Positions 54,607 through 64,000 of a stretch of 64,000 nucleotides of DNA are shown in pieces (position 1 is the stretch's first letter; the number at the start of each line of letters is the position of its first letter). Made by a program: the position numbers and the translations under genes. Origin of the DNA: Daphnia carinata (taxonomy: Eukaryota > Arthropoda > Branchiopoda > Diplostraca > Daphniidae). A model generated the notes under the pieces. The model worked only from the letters and a program-made list of their open reading frames with translations. It did no database searches and had not been told where the DNA came from. The stretch lies in assembly GCF_022539665.2 (NCBI RefSeq), contig NC_081332.1:7716303-7780302 (forward strand), in the 5' to 3' direction.

Positions 54607-56013
54607 TTACTGATTGAAATGATAGTGTCTTCTGCGCGACCGTTTCCTCTTTGGAATGCTTCCCGACAGCGGCGATGTTTGTTGGATTGGCGTGCTTTGT
54701 TGCTGCGTTGGTATCGTTTGTATGAACGTCAGCGATTGTCTCAATTTTTGTTCCGCTTGCGTGATTATTGGCTTGATGTCGCTCGCCTGCTGTGCGAAGA
54801 ACGGGTTGTTGGCTTCCGGAAAATTGTTCAGTTTGTCCAAAAGGAATATGATTTCCGGCTGTAGTACCTCCAAATTGTTGATGAGTTGTAGTTTCTTTAG
54901 GTATGCCGCTAGGTTGGCTACTTCCTTCAGGAACGTTCGTTGGGACGCCAGCAAGATCTCTTCCAGATGAAGAGATGTGTCGCTCACTTTGGTGATGATT
55001 TCCACGTATCTCCCGTCCTCGTCTCTGTCGGTGATGTCCCGTCTTGGAACGAAGCCGAATAGTTCTCGCTTTGTTGTTGGTGTGACCACTTGAAGGTCTA
55101 TTATGTTGTAAATTTGTCCGTGTAGGCAAGTCGGAACCTGTCTCGCGTGTCGTGTGAAAATTTCCTTGAGCTCCGTCACAATTTTCTCCGTCTGCTTCTT
55201 CGTCTTCTTCGTGATCGGTACACTGGCTTTCACCTCCAGAATGGATGTCAGATACTTCAGAAGTGTCTTCGGTTGTTTCCAATCCGTTAGTGTTAATTTT
55301 TCGGCGTCGTAATTCCTCTGAAAGTCGCGCATCAACGCGACAAGATGATCCCAGATTTTCGGGTCGCTCGATTGGAAGTCTTTCTCCCTCTCCTTGAGGC
55401 TCTTGATGGCTAGCAGTAGGAACGGTAGCTGGCTGTTCGGTAGTTGGAAGATGCTGTCCCCTTTCTTCTTGATCTCTTGGAACAGGTGCTGGAGGTTGAC
55501 GTTGAGCTGGTCTTCCATTGGTTGTCTTCTTTTTTGCAAACAAACCCGAGACTTGTTCAAAAAAAGCGTTTGTTGGGGAAGTGTTTGTGGAAACGGTTTT
55601 CTTGGGTGAAAGACGGTTTACTAGTTGGGCTATGAAGGAAGGAGAATTTCTTACGGTCGAGGTATCAGCTTTACTTTGAGCTCGTGGTTTGCGAACGTTT
55701 GAAAGGTCTACTTGCTTTACCAACTCATACGCAGAGTTCGATCTTAACTTTCTTAGCTGGGGATTATTTGGAATTGCATTAGGCTTCAAAACAGAAGAGA
55801 GGCAGATTTCCTGATAGTTTCTGTTGCTTTTCTCAAAGTTTTATTACCCGTAAACTTATCAGATCCAGCAAGATTTGAAGTGGAAGTTTTATCAAAATAA
55901 AGGGTTCTGGCTACACCTTCATCAATTGGAATAACTGGCTCAATAGGACTTTTAATAGTGGATACAGGTGTGCGAGAAAGTTTATGCTTACTAGAAAAAA
56001 TATTATCCGTCAT
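54607..56013 (-). pseudogene. Extra ORF between 5' LTR and gag, 12-kb element
   Basis: ATG 56013 is 35 bp inside the primer-binding site. Frame 1 (56013-55786) is basic and Ser/Thr-rich, frame 2 (about 55789-55555) includes NSAYELVKQVDLSNVRKPRA and FIAQLVNRLSPKK, and the first frame resumes at 55560 near an A-rich run and continues to 54607. That last part looks globular and helical (LFQEIKKKGDSIF; LVALMRDFQRNYDAEKL; LPFLLLAIKSLKEREKDF) with a basic end (PKRKRSRRRHYHF) like a nuclear-localisation signal. So an ancestral protein of roughly 460 residues is likely, now broken by two compensating shifts. Its position recalls the coiled-coil N-terminal part of Gag in copies A/B, but no similarity is evident. 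No domain recognised. Confidence 0.55.
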
Positions 56014-56030
56014 TGTGGGTGAGTTCGATA

Positions 56031-56044
56031 GATCGCAGCCACCA
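56031..56044 (-). other. Primer-binding site candidate, 12-kb element
   Basis: TGGTGGCTGCGATC on the element strand, three bases inside the 5' LTR end. It begins TGG. The tRNA is not identified. Confidence 0.5.
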
Positions 56045-56047
56045 TTA

Positions 56048-56853
56048 TGTAAAGCATTCTTTTAGCGATTAAAAAGAATGACTTTACGTTATTAAAGACA
56101 AATTGTAATAAGAAAAATGAACTCGGGAAAGCGTTACCACAATGCCGAATATATTTTATTCTAATAGGCCAAAGATAATAAAAGCATTACACAGATATAA
56201 GATATAAATGGGAAACGGAAATACAAAATGGAGTCAGGCGAATTTAGTCTTACCGTCACCGCTGTGGCGAAGATGGAATAAAGATGTCAAACGTTGAAAG
56301 ATAAAAGATAAGGAATAACGGGACTTGTCGGTCGCACAAAAAGCGATGAAGACACTCACAATAATTATTGAATAAGAACAAATTAAACTCACTATATTTG
56401 AAGAAAATAATAGCACTTGGAGCACTAAGAATGAGAGCTGGAACTAGAACTGGAACTAGAACAAGAGAGAGCTGAAGAACTGTGGAACTAACTTTTGGGA
56501 ACAAAAAGGATATCCTTTTATACGTTTTACATGTTTGAGGGAAACATAGCATTTCCGACAGATGAGCTCCGGATATAAGTTATTGAATATCTCACGCAGC
56601 AACATTTCTTATTCATGGAAATGTATGGCGCGATGTTCTACGCATTAAGCTCATCCAATCAGCAATAAGGAGGATGTAAAGTATAATATAAAAATAGAAT
56701 TCAAGGAAATGTCAATGACACTTGAATTACTATATTTATAATGTATACTTTAAATATAATGCATAACAAACATAATATATAATTTTAATATAAAGAAAAC
56801 AAACAATGAAGATAAAATATAATCAAAAGTTGTATTTTGGTGACTTCGTTACA
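56048..56853 (-). repeat. 5' LTR of 12-kb Gypsy element
   Basis: TGTAAAGCAT...CTTCGTTACA on +, the partner of 44858-45663. Satellite (ATTTCAATATC) follows directly. Confidence 0.95.
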
Positions 56854-59167
56854 ATTTCAATATCTACATTCAAACAGCATCCAATATACGTGTATTCAAT
56901 GTGAATATAGTGTTATAGAATCAGTTTCAATATCTACATTCAAACAGCATCAAATATACGTGTATTCAATGTGAATATAGTGTTATAGAATCAGTTTCAT
57001 GATCTACATTCAAACAGCATGAAATATACGTGTATTCATTGTGAATATAGTGTTATAGAATCAGTTTCATGATCTACATTCAAACAGCGTCAAATATACG
57101 TGTATTCATTGTGAATATAGTGTGATAGAATCAGTTTCAATATCTACATTCAACAGCATCAAATATACGTGTATTCAATGTGAATATAGTGTTATAGAAT
57201 CAGTTTAATGATCTACATTCAAACAGCATCAAATATACGTGTATCCAATGTAAATATAGTGTTATAGAATCACATTCATGATCTACATTCAAACAGCATC
57301 AAATATACGTGTATTGAATGTGGATATAGTATTATAGAATCAGTTTCAATATCTACATTCAAACAGCATCAAATATATGTGATACAGTGAGTTTCAATAT
57401 GTACATTCAAACAGCATCAAATATACGTGTATTCAATGTGAATATAGTGTTATAGAATCAGTTTCAGTATCTACATTCAAACAACATCAAATATACGTGT
57501 ATTCATTGTGAATATAGTGTTTTAGAATCAGTTTAATGATCTACATTCAAACAGTATCAAATATACGTGTATTCAATGTGAATACAGTGTGATACAGTGA
57601 GTTTCAAAATCTACATTCAAACAGCATCATATATACGTGTATTCAATGTGAATATAGTGTTATAGAATCAGTTTCAATATCTACATTCAAACAGCATCAA
57701 ATATATGTGTATTCAATGGAAATATAGTGTTATAGAATCAGTTTCATGATCTACATTCAAACAGCATCAAATATACGTGTATTCATTGTGAATATAGTGT
57801 TATAGATTCAGTTTCATGATCTACATTCAACAGTATCAAATATACGTGTATTCACTGTGAATATAGTGTTATAGAATCAGTTTCAATATCTACATTCAAA
57901 CAGCATCAAATATACGTGTATTCAATGTGAATATAGTGTTATGGAATCAGTTTCATGATCTACATTCAAACAGCATCAAATATACGTGTATTCAATGTGA
58001 ATATAGTGTTATAGAATCAGTTTCATGATCTACATTCAAACAGCATCAAATATACGTGTATTCATTGTGAATATAGTGTTATAGAATCAGTTATTAAAAT
58101 CTACATTCAAACAGCATCAAATATACGTGTATTCAATGTGAATATAGTGTTATAGAATCAGTTTCAATATCTACATTCAAACAGCATCAAATATACGTGT
58201 ATCATATGTGAATATAGTGTATTCAGTTTCAATATCTACATTCAAACAGCATCAAATATACGTGTATTCAATGTGAATATAGTGTTATAGAATCAGTTTC
58301 ATATCTACATTCAAACAGCATCAAATATACGTGTATTCAATGTGAATATAGTGTTATAGAATCAGTTTCAATATCTACATTCAAACAGCATCATATATAC
58401 GTGTATTCAATGTGAATATAGTGTTATAGAATCAGTTTCAATATCTACATTCAAACAGCATCATATATACGTGTATTCAATGTGAATATAGTGTTATAGA
58501 ATCAGTTTCAATATCTCCATTCAAACAGCATCAAATATACGTGTATTCAATGTTAATATAGTGTTATAGAATCAGTTTCATGATCTACATTCAAACAGCA
58601 TCAAATATACGTGTATTCATTGTGAATATAGTGTTATAGAATCAGTTTCATGATCTACATTCAAACAGCATCAAATATAAGTGTATTCAATGTGAATATA
58701 GTGTTATAGAATCAGTTTAATGATCTACATTCAAACAGCATCAAATATACGTGTATTCAATGTGAATATAGTGTTATGGAATCAGTTTCAATATCTACAT
58801 TGAAACAGCATCAAATATACGTGTATTCAATGTGAATATAGTATGATACAATGAGTTTCAATATCTACATTGAAACAGCATCAAATATACGTGTATTCAA
58901 TGTGAATATAGTGTTATAGAATCAGTTTCAATATCTACATTCAAACAGCATCAAATATATGTGATACAGTGAGTTTCAATATGTACATTCAAACAGCATC
59001 AAATATACGTGTATTCAATGTGAATATAGTGTTATAGAATCAGTTTCAGTATCTACATTCAAACAACATTAAATATACGTGTATTCAATCTGAATATACT
59101 GTTATAGAATCAGTTTCAATATCTACATTCAAACAGCATCATATATACGTGTATTCAATATGAATAG
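56854..59167 (+). repeat. 70-bp satellite, block D
   Basis: About 33 units, almost all with the TTATAGAATCAG tail. Two near-identical shortened units (ATATATGTGATACAGTGAG) occur at about 57372 and 58956, suggesting duplication of a larger segment. The block ends in mid-unit at an inverted-repeat insertion. Confidence 0.96.
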
Positions 59168-59325
59168 ATTGCCGGAGAAATAGGACCCCTAAATAGGACC
59201 TGGAGAAATAGTACCCGGAGAATTAGGACCCAATCATCAATCATATTTTGAAGGGTCCTATTTCTCCCTCATAAGGGTGCTATTTCTCCATAGTAATGGT
59301 CCTATTTTTCCTTGGGAAATGGCCC
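59168..59325. repeat. Inverted array of GGAGAAATAGGACC words
   Basis: Four direct variants of GGAGAAATAGGACCC (59173-59232) are followed, after about 20 bp, by three variants of its reverse complement (GGGTCCTATTTCTCC, 59253-59315). This is a compact foldback structure; the use of short repeated words at inverted ends resembles the MULE at 19123. It marks the end of the satellite. Confidence 0.75.
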
Positions 59326-59832
59326 TAAAGCCTGCTGTTGTTAAGGAAGAACCGGACGGCTTATGTAGTTTTCCGCACTCCAAACCACGTTATCAATTGC
59401 TCGTGTAATCAGTCCATCATAACTTTTTTGTTTGAATTCATATTTATATTTTTTTTGCATGATTACACGCATTATCTATTGCTTTACACAGCTCATGTAT
59501 AAAAGTTATATTTATTTTTACACAGTGTTTGATTTTTTGCCCTTGACCTTTCGTTAGTGGCGTTTTCAGTCCTAGTATCGCCCTCCCCCCTGGCTGATAT
59601 CCTTATTCCATGCGAATTCCCGGAGACGAGGGGCATGCTTTCCCCTAAGTACTCCTTAATACACTGATAAATAATAAAAAAATTATATATATATAATTTA
59701 AGACAAGCACATTTTTTAATAAAAAAAATATATGCCGCAAAACCATAAATAGAGACCTACGTGGCAAGAACGAAAATAATGAGTTCCGCTCGGATCATGG
59801 AAGGCATGCCAGTGTATTGTTATACAAAACTA
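59326..59832. other. No gene seen
   Basis: AT-rich sequence with a TATATATA run near 59685 and A/T homopolymers. Nothing supportable beyond that. Confidence 0.5.
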
Positions 59833-60310
59833 TCATGGCACGGCTTGTAAATAATGGAACACGAGGCAGCTCATCCATGTCAATATCGGCAATTCATACG
59901 ATAAGTTTGTTTTTTTCGCTAGTTTATTCAGTTTATGCTTTCCTTTCATTTTTCGTTTTCTTAATGTTGATTTATCCCTTTTCTGTTGTTGTTCCTTTCT
60001 CTTTTCTTGTTCTTCGATGCGTTCAACCAACTTCTTTCTCGTTTGTGATGTTGATTTTATTCTCTTTCCTAATTGGCTTATCAAGCTCGCAATCAATTCC
60101 ACATTTTTTTTTAACCTATTGCGCTTAGTATTCTTTTATCTGTTAAAATACAAAAAAGTAAAATTAGTTGAAGGTCTATTTTTTTTTGTCGAAATCAAAG
60201 TTTACCTTGGCATCTGTTATTTTTCCTTTGTTTGTTTAGTTTCTTCTTCTCCAACTTATCTAACTTCCGTTTAAGTTGAGTTTTCATTTTATCAGAGCCC
60301 TGCTTTTCCC
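59833..60310 (-). other. Lys/Glu-rich open segments, possible exons
   Basis: Two stretches on - are rich in Lys, Glu, Arg and Gln: 60310-60206 ending at a GTAAAC donor-like site, and 60123-59833 (KKLVERIEEQEKRKEQQQKR). They look like pieces of a basic coiled-coil protein, but the acceptor candidates between them do not join them in a consistent frame. Low-complexity coding by chance is possible. Confidence 0.2.
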
Positions 60311-60384
60311 CTGAAATTGGATGACATATGCTGGCTTGCCTTCCTTAAACAAAAAGATTATAGCACATACATACCCTACTAGCC

Positions 60385-60660
60385 TTTGTCCGTCCCAGGG
60401 ACATCCCATCTACGTCCTGGCTGGCCGATCGGGACGTCCCATTCTGACGGCAGATGTACGTCACCAGAATGTCCTAATGTCCGGTTTTAGGGACGTCCAC
60501 TGGAGGACGTCCTACGGACGTAATTAATTGGAAGTCCTGGTAACGTCCTTATTTGGGAGTACTACGGACGTCCTTAGTTGGCCGTCTGCAGGATGGCAAA
60601 TCCGTACGTTCAGTGAACGTACGTATTGGAACATCCGCGGAATGTCCGGATCGCGGCAGC
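60385..60660. repeat. GGACGTCC-rich palindromic patch
   Basis: Four GGACGTCC octamers (each self-complementary) and many near variants (GGACATCC, TACGTCC, GACGTAC) occur within 200 bp, and a perfect inverted repeat with 10-bp arms (CGTACGTTCA / TGAACGTACG) sits at 60603-60623. GC content is well above the flanks. Probably part of a DNA-transposon end or foldback repeat. It truncates the aminotransferase exons on its right. Confidence 0.65.
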
Positions 60661-60838
60661 CAAAGGACGCAAGAAAATTTGTTTAAATTAAAATAATACC
60701 ATAAATTTTTGGTAATTGATTTACATATCATTTATTTTTACAAAATACAAATAGTTAAACAAAAAATTCAAAAAAAACTTTTTCGATTTGACTTCGGTAG
60801 CAACAGACGAACTAAATCCAGGTAAGCATATTATTTAC

Positions 60839-61735
60839 ATTTGTTGTACCGATCAAAAAGCTCTTCAACTTCCGCCAAACAGCGACGATCTTCTTCCTCA
60901 TTTTCACGCACAAATTCTTCCAACGGATACTAAAATCACAAGAAATATGAGATCAGGTAATAGTTTGAGCCTAATTGAAATTTTAAAACTAACCTTGTGG
61001 CGAGGGAAGATTCCAATTGGCCAGTCCTTTGTAGGAATGTCCAGTTTATGGACTGGCTTGGTATGAGTCGTGATTAACGTACCAAACGTTCTGTCGTGGA
61101 AAGCGCCTTTTGTAACAGAGCAAAGGCTTTCATTTAATATTGATTCAACATTGTAACGTGTTTCTAAATACCTTTGAAAGACATAAGAGTCAGGTCAGAA
61201 ACACCAGGCAATTGGTTCATTACGCAACTCGTCTTCTCCTCTGGGGTATATGACTTATCTCCCCTCTGTTTCCGGTGATACCAAACGAAAATTGCCTTGT
61301 ACGCATTTTCGTTTGAGCACGATCCACACGCCATCGTCGTTACCTTTAAATATTTTTTTTATTATTTGCAATAGGTCGGAACAATTAAGGAGCTACAACT
61401 TACCTCTGTATGGCCTTTGGGAGCAATACGTAACAGAGAATTCTGGACTCGCTGAGGATAATTTTCACCAGGAAATACACCGAGGGCAGGTCGGTTTATG
61501 AATCTTTGAGAAATATAAATTAAAATTTTGATGTTGCCCAGACAGGTAAATAATCAATTCAATTACGTTCTGATGTTTTCTTTATCTTGACATCTAATAA
61601 TTCAGGGTGGTTGTAACCTAATGGAACTGAAGAGGTTTGAGTGTAAACATCAAGCAGAATATTGCCATCGACATCGTATAAATAGTTTCGTATGCTCTTC
61701 GAATAATCGGCGAACAACTGCACTGCGTCCGAGAT
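60839..61735 (-). pseudogene. 4-aminobutyrate aminotransferase-like gene fragment, five exons
   Basis: Exons on -: 61735-61567, 61503-61404, 61343-61172, 61106-60994, 60929-60839, with short introns and GT-AG borders. They encode successive parts of a class III aminotransferase of GABA-transaminase type: [80 protein letters not shown], and [20 protein letters not shown]. This enzyme breaks down GABA in mitochondria. Exons for the N-terminus and everything after the last one, including the pyridoxal-phosphate Lys region, are absent. The first and second exons do not join in frame (one base short). So it is a truncated, probably dead copy. Confidence 0.8.
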
Positions 61736-62278
61736 CTGCAAAGATAAATTTGGTAATTTAAAGTCTTACGACGTTATCACAAAGTATGGCAAATAGTATA
61801 AAGAAATATGGCAACTGACTTGAATTTTTTTCACTTTTTTTTCGCACTGCTATGCGGCCGTTGCTCAGGCTGCTGTTGTTGCTGATGGAAAAAGTCGAAT
61901 AACTCTGTTGTTTTACTTTGCGGGCCTTTCAACTGCTTCCAAAACTAAGAAAGAAAAAAAAACTCAGGTTTGATGAATGAAAATTACGAACAAGAAAAAC
62001 GAACAACAACATATAATATATAGCATGCAACAAGAATGAACAACATGGAACGAATCCGGGTTTTTACCATCTTTATTCCTGCTGGATGTTAGGGTTTGCC
62101 ACCTAAGACGATAATAAATTAAGGTAGTTAATAGTTGAAAATGCGTCTAACTGAAATGATAATTAAACAATGGCTCTCAGATACTATCTAGTAGGAAGAT
62201 TATAAAAGTTTTTCAACATTCCAAAAAGTTATAATTATCGAGTACTTTAAATTTTAGATAAATACGAAAGAAATTCAC
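61736..62278. other. No complete gene; short CAG/CAA-rich stretch
   Basis: A stretch at about 61862-61900 reads CAG/CAA-rich on - (SISNNSSLSNG or Gln-rich depending on frame). No exon that would extend the neighbouring aminotransferase or AIF-like pieces is seen. Confidence 0.4.
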
Positions 62279-62657
62279 CTGTGGCAATAAGGCACTTGTC
62301 GTAGGTGATGGTAAGGCCGTCATCTAACTCAGCTTTGCGACCAGCAATGTCCAGTTTAACTACATGATGTCCTCGCACAACTGAAACACCACCATCATGT
62401 TCTTTGGCAACTAATTCCACTGGACTGCAGTAGAATTCATCCTGATCGAAGAACAAGCTGGATCCAAAAATAGGTCACATTCATTAAAATAACGCAACAC
62501 AAAATTATAACTTTAGACAATCACCTTCACTTTTTTCCGTTCCACTGCTTAAACTTCAGTTTGTTTGACACTTCGGGATCGTCACTGAACCACAATTCTT
62601 ACGCGATAGTGGTGGCCTCATGTAAGGCAAGTGGTTTTCTTCACCAATGACTAAGAC
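62279..62657 (-). pseudogene. Apoptosis-inducing factor-like gene fragment, two exons
   Basis: Exon 62657-62525 encodes VLVIGEENHLPYMRPPLSRK and, after a one-base deletion near 62597, WFSDDPEVSNKLKFKQWNG, then an in-frame TGA (62527-62529). Exon 62457-62279 encodes DEFYCSPVELVAKEHDGGVS and DDGLTITYDKCLIATG, the FAD/NAD(P)H-oxidoreductase fold of mitochondrial AIF (AIFM1). Splice sites look normal. The dinucleotide-binding exons before and after are missing; a possible degraded upstream exon (KTNYTPSYE) lies near 62840. Frameshift, stop and missing exons indicate a pseudogene. Confidence 0.75.
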
Positions 62658-63081
62658 CTAGAACAAATGATTCAATTAAAAATGGCGAGATATTTTATGG
62701 CATGCTTATAAAAGTCCATAAAAGATTCGATGAGTTGTAGCCTTGAACGTGAACGGAAGAACGAAAAGCCTTTAAACCATAAAAATAAAATTAATTTAGA
62801 TTCAATTACACATATTTTACCATTCATAGCTGGGTGTGTAGTTGGTTTTCTCCTCAACAACAGAATTGGTTGTCTTGCTTATGTAAATTGAAATCCGTTA
62901 AAGCTCAGTACTTGCATCTTGAGATTAATGTCTTGACGTAACTAACAGCTGTAATGGTGTTATTTCATCTGAACGATAAGAAAAATGATTACATAAATTT
63001 CACGAACAAAAAACTGTGAACATCTAGATTACCAGAAGGATGATAGTTATAAGGCAGCTAACAAGTTGGTTCCCAAATGGT
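62658..63081. other. Intergenic or intron-like, possible AIF exon trace
   Basis: A short - strand open piece at about 62830-62890 (VVEEKTNYTPSYE) before a GTAAAA could be a decayed exon of the AIF-like gene. Otherwise nothing is seen. Confidence 0.25.
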
Positions 63082-63438
63082 TCATGGTAAATCCTCTCTA
63101 GTTTCATGATTCTCCTTGAAAGTAACCACCTAAGAAACATTTCGGATTAGTAATCTGTGTCAAATTTCCAAATGCAATTAATAAAATTATGTCTATACTT
63201 TAAATACCTTTCCTTCCAAGTAAATTTTTTTCTTCTGTGGTGCTAATGCCAACATGAATTTGAAATGTACCAAAACTGCCAAACCTAGGAAATAAAAACA
63301 TTTTAATTTTACTGAAGCTAGCCACTTACCTGTCAAACAAACACCGCTTACAATAAGCAACTTCAACGATTCATAGAACTGTAGGATGTTGACACTTCGA
63401 GCTTGCAACAGTCGTCTGCTTGTAGTAACCGTTGCCAT
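63082..63438 (-). CDS. Small three-exon gene, 77 residues, one membrane span
   Basis: Exons 63438-63330, 63284-63208 and 63129-63082, introns of 45 and 78 bp with GTAAGT/CTAG and GTATTT/CTTAG borders; phases match and give one frame from ATG to TGA. The product has a basic start (MATVTTSRRLLQARS), a hydrophobic segment (SLKLLIVSGVCLTGLAVLVH) and a charged tail (APQKKKIYLEG, then KENHETREDLP). That suggests a small mitochondrial or membrane protein. It is the only intact-looking host gene in the window. It lies upstream of the AIF-like exons on the same strand and could alternatively be their first exons, though the stop in exon 3 argues against it. I do not recognise the family. Confidence 0.5.
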
Positions 63439-64000
63439 ATATATCGTAAAAAACAATATTTTGCGCAAGGGCAAACAGTGTTTTATCATGGTGTATTAGT
63501 AATGGTGGGACAACTCTCCATTTTAAGGCCTATCTCGAATGAAGCTTGTTTTCAGAGGAGGTGGGTGTGGCCTAACTGAGGAGACTTATAGCCAACGCCA
63601 CCATCGGAACTATTTACGAACTAGATTATTCGCCAACCACTGAATGGCAAAGAAGGAGATCTACTAGTGTCGCGGCAGAGAGTAATTACAATTAAAGTGG
63701 TCGAATGGATAGAACACTCGACTGCAGTATTGGAGTCTCGATTTCGAACCCAGCATAAATCTGTTTTTTTCTCTTTTCCTAACGTTTTTTTTCACTTTCC
63801 ACTGTTTTTCCACACATTTCAATTCTATATTAGTTGCCAATGTTGTTGATTTTTATTTTGTTAAGGAGCGACAAGTACAAACAAGATTTTTTTCCACTTC
63901 TTCCACATTCTATACGAACTAAACATAAAAATACGATAATATAACTACACAAAGGTTAGAAGTTAATTTTGATATGTAACAGGTAATGGGATAATGGGAC
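63439..64000. other. No gene; tRNA-like sequence inside
   Basis: Apart from the tRNA-like stretch (63690-63760) there are T-rich runs and a short + strand frame (63667-63849) that crosses it and is not convincing. Confidence 0.4.
63690..63760 (+). repeat. tRNA-like or SINE head remnant
   Basis: GTGGTCGAATGGATAGAACA resembles a tRNA D-arm/A box (63697 on) and GATTTCGAACCC resembles a B box (63740-63751); ACTGCAGTAT sits where an anticodon loop would be. Acceptor ends do not pair well and T-rich sequence follows. A tRNA pseudogene or SINE head is more likely than a working tRNA. Confidence 0.35.

Larger units (their letters stand above)
44858..56853 (-). mobile_element. 12-kb Gypsy/ERV-like element with env and extra ORFs
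   Basis: Flanked by two 806-bp LTRs that differ at ten positions by my count (about 1.2%). Order on -: 5' LTR, primer-binding site, an extra ORF (from 56013), gag (54425), nucleocapsid, protease-RT-RNase H-integrase (to about 49690), a Pro-rich ORF (49183-48611), non-coding DNA with two small DNA-transposon remnants, an env remnant (46572-45697), polypurine tract and 3' LTR. It interrupts satellite at ...CAGTGAGTT / TTTCAATATC. No clean target duplication is seen. Several frameshifts and an integrase deletion inactivate it. Confidence 0.92.

Noticed and set aside
54449-55789. 446-codon frame on - as a single protein
   Set aside because: Only its first 80 codons look like protein; the rest is Thr/Asn/His/Gly/Ser-rich low complexity overlapping a globular frame, so most of it is probably a shadow.
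60788-61066. 92-codon + strand frame
   Set aside because: It is the complement of aminotransferase exons on -, which match a known family.
61559-61741. Treating the GABA-transaminase-like exons as an active gene
   Set aside because: N- and C-terminal exons are missing and the first two exons do not join in frame.

Overview
The window looks like heterochromatin-like repeat DNA from an animal, most likely an arthropod. The evidence is a set of BEL/Pao, Gypsy/ERV-like, DIRS and FLYWCH-type MULE elements, host exons resembling 4-aminobutyrate aminotransferase and apoptosis-inducing factor, and very short (about 45-75 nt) GT-AG introns. A cladoceran such as Daphnia would fit, but that is inference.

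The framework is a 70-bp AT-rich tandem satellite, all in one orientation, present as four blocks (5741-6562, 30649-35829, 40081-44857, 56854-59167; about 13 kb). The blocks are separated by transposons: (1) the 3' two thirds of a BEL/Pao element on + (1-5740); (2) two related env-bearing Gypsy elements on -, joined head to tail with a truncated junction (copy B 6563-16388, copy A 16389-30648), with a 3.9-kb MULE (19123-22999) inside the env gene of copy A; (3) a DIRS-type tyrosine-recombinase element on - (35830-40080) with a 472-bp inverted-repeat structure at its 3' end; (4) a 12-kb env-bearing Gypsy element on - with two 806-bp LTRs (44858-56853).

Right of the last satellite block (59168-64000) are short inverted-repeat insertions, a GGACGTCC-rich palindromic patch, two truncated host-gene pieces on - (aminotransferase and AIF-like exons), one intact-looking 3-exon small gene on -, and a tRNA-like sequence.

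Almost every retroelement gene is broken by stops, frameshifts, deletions or insertions. The main exception is a two-exon gene on the opposite (+) strand between env and the 3' LTR of both Gypsy copies A and B (7269-7793 and 16788-17313). Both copies encode 155 residues, share the same intron position and phase with good splice signals, and stay open while the sense genes around them have decayed. I do not recognise the protein. It is my best candidate for an undescribed component. Other notable points are an envelope protein with two beta-trefoil-like segments after a furin-like site, a donor/acceptor pair that would make a subgenomic env mRNA, and extra ORFs in the 12-kb element.
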